Made by a program: the position numbers and the translations under genes | Notes under the pieces: model-generated | What the model saw: only the letters and a program-made list of their open reading frames with translations | Told to the model about the DNA's origin: nothing | Database searches by the model: none | Shown here: positions 55,388-63,131 of the stretch, in pieces | Layout of the letters: the number at the start of each line of letters is the position of its first letter | How positions within the stretch are numbered: position 1 is the first letter of the stretch | Assembly: GCF_000721075.1 (NCBI RefSeq) | Contig: NZ_JOEQ01000004.1 | Span: 558,001-622,000, forward strand | Direction: 5' to 3' | Origin: Streptosporangium amethystogenes | Lineage (GTDB): Bacteria; Actinomycetota; Actinomycetes; Streptosporangiales; Streptosporangiaceae | Length of the DNA: 64,000 bases

Positions 55388-55591
55388 AGGAGGCGGATGC
55401 CAGGCCCCGGCACCGTACCCGCCTCCCTCGGTGGAGGCTGTCGCGGGCCGGCCCTGCGAGAGCAGGGCGTCCGCCGCGGTGGCCGGAGGGATGATCGCCA
55501 GCCCGGCCGCGACCAGCGCGGTGAGCGTGGCGACGACCAGTCCCAGGCGGAGCCTGACCGGGCCTTGACACCGCTCGATCTCCGGTAGCAC
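55388..55591 (-). pseudogene. N-terminal remnant of secreted carbohydrate-active protein (minus strand)
   Basis: From GTG at 55591 there is a signal peptide (RLRLGLVVATLTALVAAGLA, cleavage near TAADA) and then ALLSQGRPATASTEGGGYGA, the opening of an F5/8-type (discoidin) carbohydrate-binding module. The frame then loses similarity and runs into the DUF305 gene. The rest of the enzyme is gone. The 14-base operator at 55602-55615 sits directly upstream. Confidence 0.65.
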
Positions 55592-55601
55592 TCTCGGCTA
55601 C

Positions 55602-55615
55602 GGAGAGCGCTCTCC
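55602..55615. promoter_or_regulatory. LacI-type operator palindrome, site 3, between two divergent remnants
   Basis: GGAGAGCGCTCTCC, identical to site 2, lies 11 bases upstream of the minus-strand remnant and 46 bases upstream of the plus-strand remnant. Its position suggests it once controlled both. Confidence 0.75.
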
Positions 55616-55660
55616 CATTCTGTCGCGTTGACGGCGGGCATCCCCTTTCGAGGAGAGATC

Positions 55661-55850
55661 GTGCATCCAGCTCGTGGTTCGGGCGGATTCCGGTTGGCTC
55701 TGGTCATCGCCGCCCTCGCGGCCCTGGTCGTCTCCGGTCCGGCATTCGCCGGCCCCGCGCGGCGGCGGCCGACACCCTGCTGTCACAGGGCAGGACGGCG
55801 ACCGCCTCGTCATCCGAGGGCGCCGCCTACGGCGCGGCGGCAGCGCGTGA
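55661..55850 (+). pseudogene. N-terminal remnant of secreted carbohydrate-active protein (plus strand), frameshifted
   Basis: GTG at 55661 with a GAGGAGA site begins a signal peptide (FRLALVIAALAALVVSGPAFA). A frame change then leads to AADTLLSQGRTATASSSEG, homologous to the start of the module in the minus-strand remnant. The remainder is lost. The 270 bases after it (55851-56119) show only short non-conserved readings. Confidence 0.62.
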
Positions 55851-56119
55851 AGAACAAGATCGTCGCCCGGGTCAACGCCCTCAAGGGCCGTCAGGGCGTG
55901 CTCATGCGGGACATCGGCAACCCTGCCCACCGGCGAGGGCGAGGGGCGGCACGGCGGGTTCGGCGGACGGTTCAAGGTGATTTCGGTGCCGCTCACCAGA
56001 TCGGCGCAATGCGGGATTCGTCACCCGATCACCGCCGACCCGCGGTGGATATGCTGGCCGTGTCGGGAAGATCGACGCCCGATATTTGAAATGACCTTGC
56101 CGGTTACAGGGAGTAACTC

Positions 56120-56464
56120 ATGGCACGCTCGGTGGCTGTCGCCTGGACAGGAGCGGTGGTCGCCGCCCTCCTGCTGGCCGGTTGCTCCTCGGACCAGCTG
56201 GGCGATCGCGGCGGGAAGGAGAACGCGGCGCCTGACAGTGTCGGCGACGTCGACTACGTCGAGGTCTTCCGCAACGCCGACAACTTCCCCAACGTCGCCC
56301 GGATCTGTGTCGAGGGCCTGGCCTTCGCCAGCACGTCGAGCGGGACACGCGGCGAGAGCGGCGTCGCCAACCCGGCACTGCTCCGCATCCCCGAGTGGGA
56401 CGCCAAGTGCGCCGAGCACTCGAAAACCCCTCCGTCGCCCAAGCCGAGCTCCTCCCCGGGCTGA
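56120..56464 (+). CDS. Small lipoprotein
   Basis: The 114-residue protein has a signal peptide with lipobox LAGC (cysteine near 22). The mature part contains VDYVEVFRNADNFPNVARICVEGLAF and a second CAEH region, so the two cysteines could pair. It ends in a Ser/Pro tail. The FRNADNFPNVARICVEG motif is common in small actinobacterial lipoproteins of unknown function encoded beside phage-type or accessory loci. No partner gene is obvious. Confidence 0.75.
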   Translation: MARSVAVAWTGAVVAALLLAGCSSDQLGDRGGKENAAPDSVGDVDYVEVFRNADNFPNVARICVEGLAFASTSSGTRGESGVANPALLRIPEWDAKCAEHSKTPPSPKPSSSPG

Positions 56465-56584
56465 CCCGGGATCCGTCACACGGCTCGGCCCCGCCGACCG
56501 GTCGTGACGGGCACGCTCGCCGGAAAACCCGCGCGGCTCCGCCGCTCTCGGCGGGTGAACAAGCGCCGGCGATCGGGCGTGGCC

Positions 56585-56905
56585 CTACGAGATCTGTTCC
56601 TGCCGCTCGTCACCGGTGTCGAAGAAGGTGCTGAGATACTCCTCCGGTTCGAGATCGCTGTCCCGGAGGAGGGAGAAGACCTCCGTGCCCGGCTCGATCA
56701 CGTCGTCTGACAGCCGGTACGCCTGCGCCAGTCCCAGATACTCGAACGCGGTACCGGTGGCGTACCTCGCGGCTTCGCGCTCCGCCATGACAATGGCCTC
56801 GTCGAACGAACCGGCCCTCCACAGGGTGACCCGTTCCTCGTAGGTGTCGTGTGGCGCCCCCCAGCGGAAAACACATCGAACCGCGTACCAGCCGGTGTCA
56901 GGCAT
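56585..56905 (-). CDS. DUF4288 protein
   Basis: The 106-residue protein matches the DUF4288 pattern: WYAVRCVFRW at the start, YEERVTLWRAGSFDEAIVMAEREAARYA in the middle, and GTEVFSLLRDSDLEPEEYL near the end. The fold is small and cytosolic; the family has no known function but often occurs near accessory genes. ATG at 56905 is used because homologous sequence begins there; an upstream ATG at 56944 is possible. A mutated copy of its 5' end is at 59226-59284. Confidence 0.8.
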   Translation of the reverse strand: MPDTGWYAVRCVFRWGAPHDTYEERVTLWRAGSFDEAIVMAEREAARYATGTAFEYLGLAQAYRLSDDVIEPGTEVFSLLRDSDLEPEEYLSTFFDTGDERQEQIS

Positions 56906-56939
56906 CTCGATCACACCGTAATGATGCCGGATAACGGGC
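56883..56939. repeat. DUF4288 5'-end segment duplicated at 59226-59284
   Basis: About 51 of 59 bases match, without gaps, between 56881-56939 and 59226-59284, both covering the start codon region on the minus strand. The second copy has a stop at codon 6 in place of the conserved Trp. Confidence 0.75.
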
Positions 56940-57290
56940 ATCATTCGATCTTCGGCGGAACAGCGGGCGGCCGGCTCCTCCCGCCCGCCCTGCACAGGAG
57001 AAGTTCACCCCCCGGCACACTCAGCTATCCGGAAGCCGCCCTGGGCCGGACTGGAGACCGGGATCGGCGCCCAGACCCGCCCCGTGGGCCCTGAATCGGT
57101 ACGGGATCGCGGCCGACCTCTGTATCCGGGGACATCCGGGGACATCCAGGGACACAGGACATGCTTTACGTTGACCGCATAAGCATTACGCAGTCATGCC
57201 GTGATGGGTCGTTATCGATCACTTCACCAGGTTAGATACCCGATGAAGGTTGCAGACGTCCACGCACACTCCGATGGCGGAGGTCGAGGC
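56906..57290. other. Intergenic region with 10-bp tandem repeats
   Basis: About 385 bases without a supported gene. Three 10-base tandem units occur at 57126-57155 (CCGGGGACAT twice, then CCAGGGACAC). An AT-richer stretch with TTGACC near 57172 may be the promoter of the rubrerythrin gene, but the -10 is unclear. Confidence 0.45.
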
Positions 57291-58244
57291 ATGATCCCCT
57301 TCCCGGTACGCGCGCTCATGACCGGCGCGTTCACGATCGCACTGAGCACTCCCGTAAGCGGCGCGCTCGCCGCCTCGGCCGTACCATCGGGCACCTCCGC
57401 CGACACGGTGGACGCACCGAGCCCGCAAACCCGCGCGGACCTGGCGCGGGCGATGCGAGGTGAGGCGTTCGCCAACGCCGCCTACCGGCTCTACGCGGCG
57501 CAGGCCCAGCGGGAGGGGCTGCCGTCGGTGGCCCGTCTGTTCGAGCGCACGGCCGATGTGGAGCTGGGCGAGCATTTCAAGGAGGAGGCCGCGCTGAGCG
57601 GCCTGGTGGGCAACGACGCCGCGAACCTGAGTGCCGCGATGGCCGGTGAGACGTACGAGTCCCAGAAGTTGTATCCCGGGTTCGCGCGGCAGGCCAAGGC
57701 CGACGGTGAAAGCACGACGGCCACCCTCTTCTCCGAGATCTCCCGTGACGAAGGGGGGCACGCGCGGGCGTTCGGCACCGCGCTGCGCGCCGTCGAATCC
57801 GGCCAGGGAAACGTCCCCGCACCGCCGAAGGCCAAGCCGGTGCAGGTCCCGCAAGGTCCGCCGAAAGTCCACGCGCAGCAGACCAAGTCCAACCTGGACA
57901 CGGCCATGCACGGTGAGGCACTCGCGTACGCCAAGTACCGGCTGTACGCCGAGCACTCCAAGAACTCGGCCGTGGCGAAGCTGTTCCGGGGCAACGCCGA
58001 TGTGGAACTGCACGAGCACTTCGCCGACGCGGCCGGTATGGCCGGGCTTGTCGGGACGACCCGCGCCAACCTGACCAAGGCCATCGCCGGCGAGCGGTAC
58101 GAGTCCCAGACCATGTACCCGACCTTCGCCAAACGCGCCAAGGTGGCGGGCGACAGCCAGGCGGCCGCGCGCTTCTCGAACAACGCCGAAGACGAGGCCG
58201 GGCACGCCCGCGCCTTCCAGCAGGCGCTGGACCGACTGCCCTGA
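57291..58244 (+). CDS. Secreted protein with two rubrerythrin/ferritin-like domains
   Basis: The 317-residue protein starts at ATG 57291 (GGAGG site) with a signal peptide (MIPFPVRALMTGAFTIAL, cleavage near GALA). Two homologous four-helix domains follow, about 55-180 and 200-317. Each has the di-iron pattern: E in GEAFANAAY / GEALAYAKY, ExxH in ELGEHF / ELHEHF, E in GETYES / GERYES, and ExxH in DEGGHARAF / DEAGHARAF. No rubredoxin domain is present. Peroxide reduction or iron handling outside the cytoplasm is inferred; export of this family is unusual. Confidence 0.85.
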   Translation: MIPFPVRALMTGAFTIALSTPVSGALAASAVPSGTSADTVDAPSPQTRADLARAMRGEAFANAAYRLYAAQAQREGLPSVARLFERTADVELGEHFKEEAALSGLVGNDAANLSAAMAGETYESQKLYPGFARQAKADGESTTATLFSEISRDEGGHARAFGTALRAVESGQGNVPAPPKAKPVQVPQGPPKVHAQQTKSNLDTAMHGEALAYAKYRLYAEHSKNSAVAKLFRGNADVELHEHFADAAGMAGLVGTTRANLTKAIAGERYESQTMYPTFAKRAKVAGDSQAAARFSNNAEDEAGHARAFQQALDRLP

Positions 58245-58390
58245 GCGGGCCGTGACCGGCGCCCAAGAGGGGGCACAGGACTGTCCGGGCGATGCCGTAC
58301 GCCGTACACGCCGCCACCGCTCCCGGCCTCGCCGCTTTCTCCCCAGCCGCGATCACCCGCGCTTCGGGCCGGGCAAGACAGGGAGCGAAC

Positions 58391-58870
58391 ATGTTCTTCG
58401 GTCTACCTCTGCATCCACTGATCGTCCACGCCGTCGTGGTATGCGTGCCGCTCGCGGCGCTCGGCACGATCCTGATGGCGTTCTGGCCGGTCGCGGCACG
58501 CCGGTTGTGGCCGGCGGTGCTGTTCGTCGCCACCATCGCACTGGCCGCCGTGCCGCTGTCGACCAGCAGCGGCGAGACGCTTGAGAAAAAGGTCGGAGAG
58601 AACGCGCTCGTCGAAGCCCACGCGGAGCAGGGCGAGCAGGTGCTGCCGTTCGTCATCGTGCTCTGGCTCGCGACCCTGGGTATCTCCCTGAGGGCCCGTC
58701 TCATGGGACACAGCGCGCGGTCGCGTACGGAGCGCACCGGCCCCCGATCGCGGTGGCATTCCGTAACGGTGGTCGCCCTGGCGGCCCTCGCCCTGATCGG
58801 CGGCGTCGTAGGCACCATCGAGGTGGTGCGTGCCGGCCACAGTGGCGCTCAGGCCGTCTGGACCAAGTAG
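58391..58870 (+). CDS. DUF2231 membrane protein
   Basis: The 159-residue protein has four membrane helices and the DUF2231 opening GLPLHPLIVHAVVVCVPL, where the histidines may bind heme or metal, plus SSGETLEKKVGENALVEAHAEQGE. ATG at 58391 has a GGGAG site. It lies 146 bases downstream of the rubrerythrin gene on the same strand; DUF2231 proteins often accompany redox-active genes, which would fit that neighbour. Function otherwise unknown. Confidence 0.85.
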   Translation: MFFGLPLHPLIVHAVVVCVPLAALGTILMAFWPVAARRLWPAVLFVATIALAAVPLSTSSGETLEKKVGENALVEAHAEQGEQVLPFVIVLWLATLGISLRARLMGHSARSRTERTGPRSRWHSVTVVALAALALIGGVVGTIEVVRAGHSGAQAVWTK

Positions 58871-59044
58871 TGGCGCGGACTCGCCGAAATCCCCGGCGCG
58901 AACCCGATGCCCGGTTGCCGGCCACGCTCACCGGACGTCCGCCCGGCCATCTCCCCCGGTCGCCTCAGAGCGTACGAGGACCTGCCGAGTGTCCTGCACC
59001 GAGGGCTTTCTTCTCCATGCCTTCGGTGTTGGGCAACTTTTATC

Positions 59045-59284
59045 TCAGGCCCGGAGGAACTCGGCGATTGGCTCGGCCTGGCCGAAGATGGCGTGACCGG
59101 CCTCGGGGAGCAACCAGACGTCGCCGGCGGCGTGGCGGTCTTCGATGCTCCGGCGGTCGATGGCGTAGACGTTGCCGTAACGGCGAGTCTCGGCGACCGG
59201 CCGGCCCGCGTCACGGAGCTTGTCACCGCGTATCAGCCGACGTCAGGCATCTCGTTCACACCATGATGACGCCGGATGACGGGC
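59045..59284 (-). pseudogene. Composite remnant: DUF4288 5' fragment joined to hydrolase C-terminal fragment
   Basis: The segment 59284-59226 copies the DUF4288 start region with a nonsense codon (MPDVG-stop). From about 59230 to the stop at 59045 another minus-strand frame reads RYGNVYAIDRRSIEDRHAAG and LLPEAGHAIFGQAEPIAEFL, which looks like the end of an alpha/beta hydrolase with its catalytic histidine. Neither gene is intact. Confidence 0.5.
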
Positions 59285-59380
59285 GCTAACCGATCAACGT
59301 CAGCGGCGGCCGGCAGAACTCCCCTGGCATCTTCACGACGTGCTCCAGGCGGAGTTCCGCCCAAGGATCACCGGCAAACG

Positions 59381-60040
59381 CTAGCTTCGGCAGGTGCGGA
59401 GCATGTTGAGCAGGGCCACCTTCTCCTTACGGGTCACGAAGAGCCGGTAGTGGCGCTTCACGGTGATCCATGAGGTCGCGTACCGGCACCAGTGGGCGCG
59501 GCGTTGCGGGCGCCAGCCCTGCGGGCCTTCGCCGCCTTTGGCGATGTTGGCGGAGTGGCTGACGGTGAGCAGTTCCGGGCGGATCAGGTCGTTGGCGAAG
59601 GCACGCCGCTTGGCCTGGCTCCATCGTTTGGCGCCCGAGCGCCAGGCATAGGCGAGCGGCACCACATGGTCGACGTCCACGTACTTCTCGCTCTTCAGCC
59701 ACCTGCCGTCGTACGGGCTGTACCAGAGTCCCTTGACCGGGTGGCAGGCCGCGTTGCGGTGTACGTTCCGCCCGTCGCGGGCCAGGACCATCTCCCGCGT
59801 GCTGCACCTGCCCTTGCGGTGCGTCGATCGGGGCTGGAACCGCTCGCGGCTGTAGCCCCGGATGGACAGGGGCCTGGCGACCTTGAGCTGGGCCAGCATG
59901 CGCCGGGCGAGGGCCGTGGCCTCCGCCTGTGACCGCTTGCGCGGTTCGGCCACCGCCTGCGGGGTGGTGAGGGCGGAGGTGATCGGGATGAGCACGAGGG
60001 TGAGTACAGCGACGTGGGTTGCCCGCCTCAGGAAGATCAT
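59381..60040 (-). CDS. Secreted HNH-type nuclease (GmrSD/DUF1524-like)
   Basis: The 219-residue protein has a signal peptide (MIFLRRATHVAVLTLVLIP) and a domain with YVDVDHVVPLAYAW (the D-H-V-V-P core of HNH enzymes), FANDLIRPELLTVSHSANIAKG (Asn/His) and CRYATSWITVKRHYRL at the end. Actinobacterial homologues are exported nucleases, perhaps for DNA scavenging. ATG at 60040 has an AGGT site. It stands alone on the minus strand. Conserved cysteines may form disulfides. Confidence 0.87.
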   Translation of the reverse strand: MIFLRRATHVAVLTLVLIPITSALTTPQAVAEPRKRSQAEATALARRMLAQLKVARPLSIRGYSRERFQPRSTHRKGRCSTREMVLARDGRNVHRNAACHPVKGLWYSPYDGRWLKSEKYVDVDHVVPLAYAWRSGAKRWSQAKRRAFANDLIRPELLTVSHSANIAKGGEGPQGWRPQRRAHWCRYATSWITVKRHYRLFVTRKEKVALLNMLRTCRS

Positions 60041-60132
60041 GGCTTTACCTATACCCGACGACAGCCCCGATACCGGCAGCCGGCAGGAGCGGCCGGACCT
60101 GGCCGGGGCGCTGACGCACTGCGACATGTCGT

Positions 60133-61062
60133 TCAGTTCTGACGGGTGACCTCCGGTCCGGGTTCCTCCGTCGGACGGTAGCCGAGGCGGCCACGGGTCG
60201 CGACGAGCACCACGATCGCCGCCGTGGTGCCCGCGAGCAGGGTGACCTGGGACGCCTGCTCGGCGGTGGCGAGCGACGGGAACATGTCCGCGTAGGCGAG
60301 CGACATGAAGTTGTTGACGCCGACGTGCAGCAGCATGACCAACGGCAGGCTCTGGCCGGTCCGGTTGAACACCCAGGTGACGACCACGCTGAAGACGCAG
60401 CAGAAGGCGACGAACTCACCGACCCTCGTCCAGGTGACGTTCGGCCACCCGCCCCACTCGCTCAGGAACAGCGGCAGGTGCCAGAGGCCCCACAGCGGGC
60501 CCAGGACGAGGTTGGCGGTCAGCGGGCCGAACCTGCGCTGCAGGCGGGGCAGCGCGAAGTCACGCCAGCCGGGCTCCTCCGCCAGGCCGGTGGTGACCAT
60601 CTGGAGCAGCAGGCCCGGCAGGTAGGCCACCAGCACGGCGGCAGGTGGCAGGTGGATGTCCCCCTCGGACATCGCGAGACCGGTGGCGATGATGACGGCG
60701 GGAACGCCGACGAGGGTCACCAGGTACCAGACCCAGCCGACCCGCCACTTCGTCATCCGCCCGACCCATCGACGGACGCCTTCCCTGCCGTCCGCGACCG
60801 CGGTCACGATGAACGCGGCGAGGATGGGCCCGAGATAGGCGCCGGGGAGAACGCCGGTGAGCTGCGTGCCGCCGAGCAGCGAGGGGAACGTGAAGTCCAA
60901 CACCCCCAGGCCGGTCGCCGAGAGAATGTAGGGAAGCCAGGCGACCCAGCTCATCAGGTTGGCCAGGACGAAGAAACTGATCAGTGGACGGCGGCGGATG
61001 AAACCCCGAAGCCCGGTCTGACTCGGATATCGCTCGACACTCGGCCGGCTGTTGACTGCCAT
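60133..61062 (-). CDS. CPBP-family intramembrane metalloprotease
   Basis: The 309-residue protein has about eight membrane helices and the CPBP (CAAX/Abi) motifs: EEPGWR (EExxxR; near 165), followed later by the HLPLFL histidine segment and HVGVNN. The glutamates and histidines form the zinc site. In actinobacteria such proteases are widespread and poorly defined; processing of membrane peptides or bacteriocin immunity are possible. ATG at 61062. No peptide gene is adjacent. Confidence 0.9.
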   Translation of the reverse strand: MAVNSRPSVERYPSQTGLRGFIRRRPLISFFVLANLMSWVAWLPYILSATGLGVLDFTFPSLLGGTQLTGVLPGAYLGPILAAFIVTAVADGREGVRRWVGRMTKWRVGWVWYLVTLVGVPAVIIATGLAMSEGDIHLPPAAVLVAYLPGLLLQMVTTGLAEEPGWRDFALPRLQRRFGPLTANLVLGPLWGLWHLPLFLSEWGGWPNVTWTRVGEFVAFCCVFSVVVTWVFNRTGQSLPLVMLLHVGVNNFMSLAYADMFPSLATAEQASQVTLLAGTTAAIVVLVATRGRLGYRPTEEPGPEVTRQN

Positions 61063-61245
61063 TTCATCTTCTCCTTGGCGGAGCTTGACGGACAGCCGTC
61101 AGCACACCAGGAGCGGACCCTCCCGGTCGTTCCCGCGTACGCCCCAATGGAGGTACAGCCAGCGGTACCGAGGAGAGAACGTCCAGCTCAGAGCGTTCGT
61201 CAGGAGAAGGCTGCCGAGCACGCCGTACGGGCCAGAAAACGGTCT

Positions 61246-61632
61246 TCAGCCGCGACCGCGACCTGATGCTCTTCTGCTCTGTACGGCCCGCAGCGTGAGC
61301 ATGCCGCCCAGCAGCGCGAGCCAGGCACCGAGCGTGAACCTGGTGAGCAGAAGGACCACGATCATCAGAGCCTTGAAGGTACGTCCCGGCGACCCCGGCA
61401 TCAGGTCCACGAAGTGACCGACGGTCTCCACCGACATCAGCAGGCCGCCGATTCCGCCGAGCACCGCGATGAAGGCGTTCAGCCGCCACAGCAGGAGCGC
61501 GGCCGCCGCGATCACCACGCCCAGCAGGACGGCGGGGACGATCGCGAGCAGCACCTCGGGCAGGTTGTCCTCTGCGCCCAGGACGAGCCCCCAGAACAGG
61601 AAGACCAGGGCCAGCGGGACCACGAGCGCCAT
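61246..61632 (-). CDS. Small membrane protein of unknown function
   Basis: The 128-residue protein has four hydrophobic helices (MALVVPLALVFLFWG; LAIVPAVLLGVVIAA; AVLGGIGGLL; IVVLLLTRFTLGAWLALLG) and a basic tail. Composition supports a real membrane protein, but the ATG at 61632 lacks a clear ribosome site, so the start is uncertain. No family is recognised. It shares strand with the CPBP protease gene, 183 bases further on. Confidence 0.6.
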   Translation of the reverse strand: MALVVPLALVFLFWGLVLGAEDNLPEVLLAIVPAVLLGVVIAAAALLLWRLNAFIAVLGGIGGLLMSVETVGHFVDLMPGSPGRTFKALMIVVLLLTRFTLGAWLALLGGMLTLRAVQSRRASGRGRG

Positions 61633-61775
61633 GCTGATCGCCAGCGGGTGCGGAAGCGCTGTGCCGCCCGGACACTCCCGGCGCGCCGGTGCTCTTCATC
61701 GACGAGCACACGTTCCGGCCGCGCGCCGTCTCTCACGGAACAGTGATCGTTCAGCATCGAAGCCAGGAGACAGCG

Positions 61776-61807
61776 AACCCCGCCCCTGAAGAGATGGAGG
61801 CGGGGTT
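61776..61807. terminator. Hairpin downstream of acyl-CoA dehydrogenase gene
   Basis: AACCCCGCC (61776-61784) and GGCGGGGTT (61799-61807) are perfectly complementary with a 14-base loop. Short T runs flank both sides. It lies 16 bases after the acyl-CoA dehydrogenase stop and likely ends that transcript. Confidence 0.65.
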
Positions 61808-61822
61808 TGTGCATTTCAGGGG

Positions 61823-62986
61823 TTACTTGAGGAGCTGGCGGGCCATCACCAGGCGCTGGATCTGGTTGGTGCCCTCGTAGATCTGGGTGATCTTGGCGTC
61901 GCGCATCATGCGCTCGACCGGGTAGTCGCTGGTGTAGCCGTACCCGCCGAGGAGCTGGACGGCGTCGGTGGTGATCTCCATGGCGGCGTCGGAGGCGGCG
62001 CACTTGGCCGCGCTGGAGATGAAGGTGAGGTCGGCCTGCGGCTCACCGTGCATGGCGCGCTCGGACTTGGCAGCGGCGACGTAGGTGAGCTGGCGGGCGG
62101 CCTCCAGCTTCATGGCCATGTCGGCGACCATGAACTGGACGCCCTGGAAGTCGGCGACGGCCTTGCCGAACTGCTTGCGCTCCTTGATGTAGCCGATCGC
62201 GTAGTCCAGCGCGCCCTGGGCGATGCCGAGCGCCTGGGCGGCGATGGTGATGCGGGTGTGGTCCAGGGTGGCCAGGGCGGTCTTGAAACCGGTGCCGGGG
62301 GCGCCGATCATCCGGGAGGCGGGAATCCGCACGTCCTCCAGGATGACCTGGCGGGTCGGAGAGCCCTTGATGCCGAGCTTGCGCTCCTTGGCCCCGAAAC
62401 TGACGCCCTCGTCGGCCTTCTCCACGACGAACGCGGAGATGCCCCTGGCTCCGACGCCCGGCTCGGTGACGGCCATCACCGTGTAGTACTCCGACACACC
62501 GGCGTTGGTGATCCACATCTTGGCGCCGTTGAGCACGTAGTGGTCGCCGTCCGCGACCGCGCGGGTCTTCATGGCGGCGGCGTCGCTGCCCGCCTCCGCC
62601 TCCGACAGGGCGTACGAGAACATCCCGTCACCCCGCGCGACCTGCGGAAGGTAGTGCTGCTTGAGCTCCTCGGAGGCCGACAGCAGCAACGGGACGGTCC
62701 CGAGCTTGTTGACGGCGGGGATCAGCGAGGACGAGGCGCAGGCCCGCGCCACCTCCTCGATGACGATGACCGTCGCGAGCGCGTCGGCACCGGCGCCGCC
62801 GTACTCCTCGGGAACGTGCACGGCGTGCAGGTCCGCCGCGACGAGCGCCTTGTAGGCGTCCGCGGGGAACTCCGCGGTCTCGTCCACCTCGGCGGCGTGA
62901 GGGGCGATCTTCTCGTCGGCGAGGGCGCGGACCGTCTCGCGGAGCATCTGGTGCTCCTCGGGCAGTGCGTAGAGAGGGTAGCTCAT
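61823..62986 (-). CDS. Acyl-CoA dehydrogenase
   Basis: The 387-residue FAD enzyme starts at ATG 62986 (MSYPLYALPEEHQML). It shows the family motifs ALSEAEAGSDAAAMKTRA, WITNAGVSEYYTVMAVTEPG (FAD contact), QLLGGYGYTSDYPVERMMRDAKI and the catalytic-glutamate block IYEGTNQIQRLV (Glu near 371). It oxidises acyl-CoA in fatty-acid or branched-chain degradation; chain length is not deducible. It is encoded alone with a terminator hairpin downstream, and is divergent from the UDP-glucose dehydrogenase gene. Confidence 0.95.
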   Translation of the reverse strand: MSYPLYALPEEHQMLRETVRALADEKIAPHAAEVDETAEFPADAYKALVAADLHAVHVPEEYGGAGADALATVIVIEEVARACASSSLIPAVNKLGTVPLLLSASEELKQHYLPQVARGDGMFSYALSEAEAGSDAAAMKTRAVADGDHYVLNGAKMWITNAGVSEYYTVMAVTEPGVGARGISAFVVEKADEGVSFGAKERKLGIKGSPTRQVILEDVRIPASRMIGAPGTGFKTALATLDHTRITIAAQALGIAQGALDYAIGYIKERKQFGKAVADFQGVQFMVADMAMKLEAARQLTYVAAAKSERAMHGEPQADLTFISSAAKCAASDAAMEITTDAVQLLGGYGYTSDYPVERMMRDAKITQIYEGTNQIQRLVMARQLLK

Positions 62987-63131
62987 AGGGAAATAGTAGG
63001 ACGTCCAACAAACACTGGAGCGCTCCACCCCATGTGGTATGCCCTCTCGCGTTTATGCAGGTGGCAAAGTGGAAGTGCCAGATGCCGATACTCTGGCGGC
63101 AAATAATCGGGCAGAACCGAAAGGAGCACCA

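Noticed and set aside
60133..61062. CPBP protease as a maturation or immunity factor of the RiPP operon
   Set aside because: It is nearly 50 kb away with no operon link, so a functional connection is not supported.
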